This document shows positions 6,617 through 10,993 of a stretch of 10,993 nucleotides of DNA, one piece after another. The translations under genes were made by a program, and so were the position numbers. The notes beneath the pieces are model-generated. The model made no database searches and was not told the DNA's origin. It saw only the letters and a program-made list of their open reading frames with translations. Origin of the DNA: Verrucomicrobiota bacterium (GTDB lineage Bacteria > Verrucomicrobiota > Kiritimatiellia > Kiritimatiellales > Tichowtungiaceae); the NCBI GenBank assembly GCA_020853375.1, contig JADYZA010000053.1, forward strand, positions 1-10,993, read 5' to 3'. The first letter of the stretch is position 1. The number at the start of each line of letters is the position of its first letter.

Positions 6617-7900
6617 TCACGCTCTTTCTTTTGGTTTGTTCAGAAGTAGCGGGATGATGCAACTCATTGTAAACAGCGCACACCCTAGGAAGTAAATGTG
6701 GTAATGATTAAACACACTTCCGAAAAGTAAAATTTTCCAGCCGCGTATGTGCTGCATGATAAATCCTCCAAGCAGGGTTATCAGAATACTGCCGAATCCA
6801 ATAGCAATACGGGCAAATGAAAAATACGTCGAACGCCCTTTCTGCGGAATCACTTCTATCCCGTAATTATTGCCGAGCATCGAGTGCGTTTGCCCGGCAA
6901 CTCCGTTGAATACCTGATATATAATAATGGCAACCAGTCCCCACCAGGCTGAGACCACCCACAACAACATGGCTGCAGAGACGATACAGGAAATGATTAT
7001 CAGCGGCTTGCGCGAGCCGATTTTATCAGACATTTTTCCTATCAAGAAAAGCATTACGATCGATACTGAAAGCGACAGCCCCCATACCAGTGCGATTCGC
7101 CCCACGGCCATGCCTAAACAGTCAATCATGTATGCCGTTATAAAACCCGAGAACGCCGCCCGCCCGCCCGACCATGCAAAATAAAACCAGATATATCTCC
7201 ACAACGACCGATCAAAGTAATTTATCCGCTCCGGATCATCCTTCTTGCCAAAAAATGCCACCGTCATAGGCTTTCGCTCAATAACGGTGGACATCAGCCA
7301 AATGGCAATGGCGTGGGAAATCGCTATGAACGAAAAAATGGCGGAATATGCAAAAAAACTTGGCCTCTTTTCAACAATCTGTGAAAACACAATAAGAAAT
7401 ACAACTCCCCCTGCAACGCAGAGAATATACTTAAAGCTAGTGAACCAGCCTAGCAACGGACGTGCTACGAGATCGCCGATCCAGTTTGTCTCCACATTGC
7501 TTTGCACCCCTGTGGCGGCGGAAAATCCAGCCACAAATAAAATGTAGAGAATCAGGCAGATGCTCGTCACGGCAGGGTATAGTGCGACGGTTAACAGGGT
7601 CAGCGTTAGAAGAGCCCCGAAGAGAACGCCTCCAAACAAAGCAACTGTCATTGCTTTTTTGTTGGAGTTGAATAAATGCAATAATACAGAGCCAAGCCAT
7701 TGCATCAACGACCCCGCCTGAGTACACACGGCCGAAAGAACTCCAAGAGCCACGTCTCCGCCACCTAGAGCCCGAACTACTATTGTGTGAATAGGAACAA
7801 AAGCGTTGCCCTCGCTTTGATACAGGATAGAGGCTACGCCGAACTTGAGGCGGTCACGGCTCAACACATTTTTATCTGCGATCTGATTGTTGTTATTCAT
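6617..7900 (-). CDS. Major facilitator superfamily transporter
   Basis: A 427-residue polytopic inner-membrane protein with about 12 hydrophobic segments in two halves, split by a charged central loop (about 208-233, ERKPMTVAFFGKKDDPER). The loop between the seventh-to-ninth segments carries GKMSDKIGSRKPL (288-300), the MFS motif-A pattern GxxxDxxGxRK. The equivalent N-terminal loop (LFNSNKKA, 77-83) is degenerate. The N-half also has NWIGDLVARPLLGWF (139-153), resembling a W-x-x-D-L-V...RG pattern seen in some poorly characterised MFS proteins. Substrate cannot be predicted. The ATG is preceded by GAGGTG with a 10-base spacer, so the start is firm. Neighbouring genes are unrelated in function and 172 bases separate it from rluB, so it is probably transcribed alone. 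Its codons are visibly A/T-richer than those of the flanking genes and it has no copy of the palindrome, which may mean acquisition by transfer. Confidence 0.85.
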   Translation of the reverse strand: MNNNNQIADKNVLSRDRLKFGVASILYQSEGNAFVPIHTIVVRALGGGDVALGVLSAVCTQAGSLMQWLGSVLLHLFNSNKKAMTVALFGGVLFGALLTLTLLTVALYPAVTSICLILYILFVAGFSAATGVQSNVETNWIGDLVARPLLGWFTSFKYILCVAGGVVFLIVFSQIVEKRPSFFAYSAIFSFIAISHAIAIWLMSTVIERKPMTVAFFGKKDDPERINYFDRSLWRYIWFYFAWSGGRAAFSGFITAYMIDCLGMAVGRIALVWGLSLSVSIVMLFLIGKMSDKIGSRKPLIIISCIVSAAMLLWVVSAWWGLVAIIIYQVFNGVAGQTHSMLGNNYGIEVIPQKGRSTYFSFARIAIGFGSILITLLGGFIMQHIRGWKILLFGSVFNHYHIYFLGCALFTMSCIIPLLLNKPKERA

Positions 7901-7905
7901 CTGAT

Positions 7906-8033
7906 CCAGTCACCTCGGTCTTATTGATTCTCTCGAACTTAAATCCCCAAAAGACCTCTTTTTCGTGCAGTGAAGCTGCAAAACCGCATTCGTCTGGATT
8001 GGCCTAAACCCAGTCACACTGTGTGTCGGTCTA
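7906..8033 (-). promoter_or_regulatory. Upstream region of the MFS gene: imperfect direct repeat and CACACTGTGTG palindrome
   Basis: The 172-base gap between the MFS start and the rluB stop holds no gene. CCAGTCAC occurs at 7906-7913 and again at 8010-8017, each followed by TCGGTCT, directly offset by one base in the first copy and after eight extra bases in the second. The second copy contains the 11-base palindrome CACAC-T-GTGTG (8015-8025). The first copy, read on the minus strand, includes the MFS ribosome site GAGGTG. A regulator binding both copies is possible. I see no convincing -35/-10 pair. Confidence 0.3.
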
Positions 8034-8072
8034 TTTCTTACCAAGCGCCGTTACTCTAAAATTATCTAACGG

Positions 8073-8801
8073 TCAGAGCTTTCCCAGTCCAACAGTCTGC
8101 CGAAGCAATTCGACTTCCGAGGGTGCCAGCTCGCGGTGTTCGCCGGTGCGAAGCTTTTCCAGACGGAGCGGGCCGACCGATACGCGCAGAAGGCGGACCA
8201 CTTTGCATTCAAGAACTTCCATCATCCGGCGAATGTGGCGATTGCGCCCTTCGCCAAGTGTCAGCGTATAACCGGGCTGGCTGGCAATCGTACGGCGCAA
8301 GGGTTCAACCCGTAGAGCTTTCAGTTTTTCGCCCCGGCAGTTCAGTCCGGCGAGCATCCGGCTGATCTCATCCGGCGTCAGTTCGCGGTCGATCCAGACC
8401 TGATATTTTTTCTCAATATGGTGGCGCGGGTGCATCAACCGATGAGCTAAATCGCCGTCATTGGTAATCAGAATCAATCCTTCGCTCATCACGTCGAGAC
8501 GACCAACTGTATAAACGCGGCCGGCCACTCCGGAAACCATGTCCAGCACCCGTTCGCGACCTTCGGGGTCGTCAGAGGTGCAGATCACACCCACGGGCTT
8601 GTTGAGCATAATCCAAACCTTGTGATCCAAAACAACCGGCTTGCCGTCACAGGTGACCCTTTGAACCGCCGGATCAACTTTGGTGCCGAGCTCCGTAACC
8701 GTCACACCGTCAACCGTGACCATCCCGTCAGTAATAAGCTTTTCACAAGCGCGGCGGCTTGCCACCCCGCACTCCGCCAGATATTTCTGAAGTCGAATCA
8801 T
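8073..8801 (-). CDS. rluB: RsuA/RluB/RluE/RluF-family rRNA pseudouridine synthase
   Basis: A 242-residue enzyme that isomerises a specific uridine in rRNA to pseudouridine. An N-terminal S4 RNA-binding domain (about 1-60: RLQKYLAECGVASRRACEKLI...GMVTVDG) is followed by the catalytic domain: MLNKPVGVICTSDD (65-78), then the active-site motif VGRLDVMSEGLILITNDGDLAHRLMHP with D103 as the catalytic aspartate, the KKYQVW strand, and a C-terminal GRNRHIRRMMEVLECKVVRLLRVSVGPL block. The length and layout fit the RsuA-like group, and the sequence reads most like RluB (23S rRNA), but 16S-specific RsuA cannot be excluded. GAAGAG lies about six bases before the ATG. An intrinsic terminator ends only 14 bases upstream of this start, so expression depends on read-through from the small basic protein gene or on a promoter I cannot see. 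Confidence 0.9.
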   Translation of the reverse strand: MIRLQKYLAECGVASRRACEKLITDGMVTVDGVTVTELGTKVDPAVQRVTCDGKPVVLDHKVWIMLNKPVGVICTSDDPEGRERVLDMVSGVAGRVYTVGRLDVMSEGLILITNDGDLAHRLMHPRHHIEKKYQVWIDRELTPDEISRMLAGLNCRGEKLKALRVEPLRRTIASQPGYTLTLGEGRNRHIRRMMEVLECKVVRLLRVSVGPLRLEKLRTGEHRELAPSEVELLRQTVGLGKL

Positions 8802-8815
8802 TTTTTTCTCTTCAC

Positions 8816-8843
8816 AAAAAAAGCCCCGGCGGTTTACCGGGGC
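8816..8843 (-). terminator. Intrinsic terminator of the small basic protein gene
   Basis: Read on the minus strand, a GC-only 7-bp stem, GCCCCGG / CCGGGGC (8843-8837 with 8829-8823), closes a seven-base loop and is followed directly by seven T residues (8822-8816). This is a textbook intrinsic terminator. It sits 25 bases past the small basic protein stop codon and just before rluB. Confidence 0.93.
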
Positions 8844-8868
8844 CCTACTGAAAATAAGGTCAACTGGC

Positions 8869-9024
8869 TTACTCCGCAGGCTTGGTTTTCACCAGACCGA
8901 AACCGCGATCGCCGTCTTTCCATCTACCTTCGGCCTTGAGCAGATCCACACGCTCAAAACGCTTGAGAACGTTGCGGCGAATCATAATTTTGCTGGCGGA
9001 CTTCAAACTGGAATGCATTGTCAT
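8869..9024 (-). CDS. PVC-type small basic protein (51 aa)
   Basis: A 51-residue, strongly basic protein read directly from the minus strand. It begins MTMHSSLKSASKIMIRRN, continues VLKRFERVDLLKAEGRWKDG and ends DRGFGLVKTKPAE. This matches the small basic protein family known from Chlamydiae, Verrucomicrobia and Planctomycetes (TIGR04137 as I recall it), conserved in HSSLKSA, RNVLKRFER and the KTKP end. Its biochemical role is not established, and a ribosome association has been suggested from its character and distribution. The ATG has a strong AGGAGA (9036-9031) six bases upstream, a TTGACA promoter element further up and an intrinsic terminator below, so it looks like a highly expressed monocistronic gene. 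It is the best taxonomic marker in the window. Confidence 0.88.
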   Translation of the reverse strand: MTMHSSLKSASKIMIRRNVLKRFERVDLLKAEGRWKDGDRGFGLVKTKPAE

Positions 9025-9064
9025 GGTTCTTCTCCTAAAAATATTTTTCCTAAATGAGCGGCAC

Positions 9065-9092
9065 AGAGTACCGTTTCCAGAGCGGTTGTCAA
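9065..9092 (-). promoter_or_regulatory. Candidate sigma-70-type promoter of the small basic protein gene
   Basis: On the minus strand a perfect TTGACA (9092-9087) is followed after 16 bases by TACTCT (9070-9065), a weak -10. Transcription would start near 9058 and leave a leader of about 34 bases ending in the strong ribosome site. The -35 is convincing; the -10 matches the consensus at only three positions. Confidence 0.45.
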
Positions 9093-9141
9093 ACTCTCAT
9101 CTTATGTAACAAGCCCTATTTTAGACGCACCAGCAACATCC

Positions 9142-9170
9142 TTCGGAATCAACGGATTAACCTCTATAAC
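9142..9170 (+). promoter_or_regulatory. Possible promoter of the FadL-like gene
   Basis: TATAAC (9165-9170) is a good -10 and lies 17 bases after a poor -35, TTCGGA (9142-9147). If used, the leader would be about 120 bases. The 276-base divergent region (9025-9300) holds no gene, and no better plus-strand promoter is visible. Confidence 0.25.
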
Positions 9171-9300
9171 AGCCACAAAAGACGCGAATCTGCCCGCTTT
9201 TTGTGTGGAAAAATCAATTCTCAGAAACTAGACTCCCCCGACTTGTGAATGTGAATTGAATAACCTTCGGATAAAAATAAAAGCAGGAGACACTAAGCGC

Positions 9301-10494
9301 ATGATCAACAAACCCCGTGTTACACCGAGCCAAATTGTAGTCTTTATCACCACATTGCTAGCCTCATCACTTCTCCTTGCAGACGGTTTTCGAAATCCGC
9401 CGGAGGGTGCGCGCGCTGTAGGCGCATTCGGTGGACATCGCGCCTTCGCGGACGATGCCAACGCCAATATCCATAACTCCGCCAACCTCGTTGACCTTGA
9501 ACAGCCAATGGTTCAGTACAACACGACGTTCGGATACGGACGAACAACATTTGACCGCCCCGGCGTATCCGAGAAGACAGGAAATCCTTTCTTCGCCATT
9601 CCGGGTTTTTCCGCAGCCATTCCTTCCAAAGATGGGAAGTATGCGGCGGGGCTTTCTCTTTATGTGCCCTACGGACGTTCCGTGGAGTGGAAAGATAACG
9701 GCTACTTTGCCGCCAACGGAATGTCATATGCGGGCAGTATGACGGTTGCCGATCTCACCCCGAACTTCGCAATGCGCCTTTGTGATTCACTGTCTATCGG
9801 GATCGGCGCGGACCTTTATTATGGCGCAGTCAAGCAATGGACCTACGTTGGCCCCGGCGTGAAATCAAAACTGGTAGCGGACGGACAAGCCATTGGCTGG
9901 AATGCCGCAATGACTTGGAAAATGACCGAGAAACAACGCCTGACAGCCACCTATCGGTCTCCCTTCAAAATAAAATATACCGGTAACGATTACATTACCG
10001 GCGGAACAAAAAGTGATGTTGACGCAACGATTGAGTATCCAACGATCGTCGGTCTGGCCTACGGGATTCAACTGACCGACACACTGCGTGCCGAAGTCAA
10101 CGGAGAGTGGCTCGATTTTTCTCAGTATGAGTCATTGACCATCCATGATCCGGCGATTGCATGGCCGGTAAGCCAGCAACGCCTAAAAGACACTTGGACC
10201 GCCGGCACGGGTCTAGCTTGGAATTTTAAGCCGAAATGGACACTTCGGTCTGGTTTTATGTACCTCAAGAACCCCACACCGAACGATACCTACGGGCCGC
10301 TCAGTCCAGATGAGGATCAAGGAGTCCTCTCTCTCGGTCTTGGTTATGAAATAGAAAATCATTCGATCGATGTTGGATATGCCTACGGACTATTTAACGG
10401 ACGGACTGTCAGCGGAAACCAGTACCCCGCTTGTAATGGAAATTACGATTATAATGTTCACCTGCTCAGCCTTTCCTATGGCTACAAGTTCTAG
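9301..10494 (+). CDS. FadL/OMPP1/TodX-family outer-membrane transport protein
   Basis: A 397-residue outer-membrane beta-barrel that lets hydrophobic molecules (long-chain fatty acids, aromatics, alkanes) across the outer membrane. Residues 1-27 are a signal peptide with a hydrophobic core (IVVFITTLLASSLLL) and a signal-peptidase I site after LLA. The mature start, DGFRNPPEGARAVGAFGGHRAFADDANANIHN, matches the FadL N-terminal hatch pattern (G-F-x-x-x-P-x-GAR...ADDA...N-x-A). Alternating aromatic strands follow, and the protein ends YGYKF, the terminal phenylalanine expected for Bam-dependent insertion. The length is typical (about 400-450). ATG 9301 has AGGAG 11 bases upstream; an in-frame TTG 15 codons earlier would place charged residues ahead of the signal peptide and was rejected. 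The next gene starts 11 bases later, so the two are probably cotranscribed. The substrate is unknown. Confidence 0.9.
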   Translation: MINKPRVTPSQIVVFITTLLASSLLLADGFRNPPEGARAVGAFGGHRAFADDANANIHNSANLVDLEQPMVQYNTTFGYGRTTFDRPGVSEKTGNPFFAIPGFSAAIPSKDGKYAAGLSLYVPYGRSVEWKDNGYFAANGMSYAGSMTVADLTPNFAMRLCDSLSIGIGADLYYGAVKQWTYVGPGVKSKLVADGQAIGWNAAMTWKMTEKQRLTATYRSPFKIKYTGNDYITGGTKSDVDATIEYPTIVGLAYGIQLTDTLRAEVNGEWLDFSQYESLTIHDPAIAWPVSQQRLKDTWTAGTGLAWNFKPKWTLRSGFMYLKNPTPNDTYGPLSPDEDQGVLSLGLGYEIENHSIDVGYAYGLFNGRTVSGNQYPACNGNYDYNVHLLSLSYGYKF

Positions 10495-10505
10495 AGGTAA
10501 CCCCC

Positions 10506-10993
10506 ATGACAAAAGACAACTTACTTGTAATTGACGATGAACTCGGCCCGCGCGAAAGCCTTCGCTTTCTTTTCAAAAGCATCTACAACGTCACCTGTGT
10601 CGATTCTGTTGATAAAGCGGTGGAAGAACTCAAAAAATCGGCCCCAGACTGCATCATCACAGACATTAAAATGCCGGGGAAAACCGGCATTCAAGGGCTC
10701 AAAGAAATCCGCGCCATCGATCCGCAGGTTTCCATTATTATGCTCACAGGCTTCGGCTCGCTCGAAACCGCGCAGGAAGCCATCCGTCACGGCGCCACCG
10801 ACTACCTTAAAAAGCCCTTTGATACGGACGAACTCCGCGAAGTGGTCGCCGGTTACATTCAGCGAACAAAAATAAACCGGAAGCGGGTTGCCGCCACCGA
10901 CCATCTGGAAAATCTGACCACCCAGCTTCAGGAACAGCTCAACGCTAAAGAAAAGCTGGCCTCACTCGGAGAGGAATCCTCCGAATTTGTGCA
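10506..10993 (+). CDS. Receiver domain-histidine kinase hybrid (partial, C-terminus beyond right edge)
   Basis: A CheY-like receiver fills about residues 1-120: acidic pocket D10-D11, phospho-acceptor D53 in CIITDIKMPG, T81 in IIMLTGFGS and K103 in LKKPFD are all present, so it should be phosphorylatable. A hydrophilic, heptad-like helix follows (about 118-150: DHLENLTTQLQEQLNAKEK) and leads into LASLGEESSEFV, which closely resembles the start of a HisKA dimerisation helix (LASLGELsaGiaH). The window ends with CA, the first two bases of the codon where the phospho-acceptor histidine is expected. A cytosolic receiver-first histidine kinase is therefore likely, but the kinase half is not seen. 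GAGG overlaps the FadL-like stop codon, eight bases before this ATG, which points to coupled expression. Confidence 0.82.
   Translation, partial: MTKDNLLVIDDELGPRESLRFLFKSIYNVTCVDSVDKAVEELKKSAPDCIITDIKMPGKTGIQGLKEIRAIDPQVSIIMLTGFGSLETAQEAIRHGATDYLKKPFDTDELREVVAGYIQRTKINRKRVAATDHLENLTTQLQEQLNAKEKLASLGEESSEFV

Noticed and set aside
7948..7986. Hairpin around GCAG-TGAAG-CTGC as a terminator or riboswitch
   Set aside because: Only a 4-bp core stem with mismatched flanks; too weak and in the wrong place for a terminator of rluB.
8298..8312. GGGTTCAACCCG as a possible tRNA T-arm
   Set aside because: It lies within the rluB coding sequence and no acceptor, D or anticodon arms surround it.
9256..9300. 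Upstream TTG start for the FadL-like gene
   Set aside because: It would place 15 mostly polar and basic residues before a good signal peptide; ATG 9301 has an AGGAG site.

Overview
The window looks like ordinary chromosomal DNA from a Gram-negative member of the PVC superphylum (Verrucomicrobiota, Kiritimatiellota or Lentisphaerota). The best marker is a 51-residue gene at 8869-9024 that matches the PVC-restricted 'small basic protein' family. A FadL-type outer-membrane barrel shows there is an outer membrane. A more exact placement (Kiritimatiellota is my guess) is inference. I see no tRNA, rRNA, CRISPR array, insertion sequence or prophage gene.

Layout. Positions 1-2313 hold a tightly packed minus-strand operon read from right to left: a HAD hydrolase, then the glycine-cleavage T-protein gcvT, then a phosphoglycolate-phosphatase-like HAD that runs off the left edge. 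A 63-base divergent intergenic region (2314-2376) with an inverted repeat separates it from two plus-strand genes. These are a membrane protein with a periplasmic beta-rich domain joined to a VanZ-like domain, and a 961-residue presequence-protease-type (M16C) zinc peptidase. The peptidase converges on a minus-strand, A/T-richer MFS transporter (6617-7900), with hairpins in the gap. Next on the minus strand is an RsuA/RluB-type pseudouridine synthase, preceded by the small basic protein gene; a strong intrinsic terminator lies between those two. Finally, on the plus strand, a FadL-like outer-membrane transporter is followed 11 bases later by a gene that starts as a receiver domain and is entering a histidine-kinase dimerisation domain at the right edge.

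How the genes work together. gcvT and the phosphatase fit C2/C1 metabolism (glycolate and glycine handling), though this is inferred from annotation and close packing only. The small basic protein and the pseudouridine synthase both suit ribosome-related work. The FadL-like porin and the hybrid kinase probably form one transcription unit.

The most unusual signal is not a gene. A palindrome of the form TTCCAANNNTTGGAA (core TCCAA-N3-TTGGA, always exactly three spacer bases) occurs six times without mismatch in the core, plus one near-match. All copies lie inside gcvT and the M16C peptidase. They occur in two reading phases, so protein similarity alone does not explain them. They look like a genome-wide interspersed DNA signal of unknown function.
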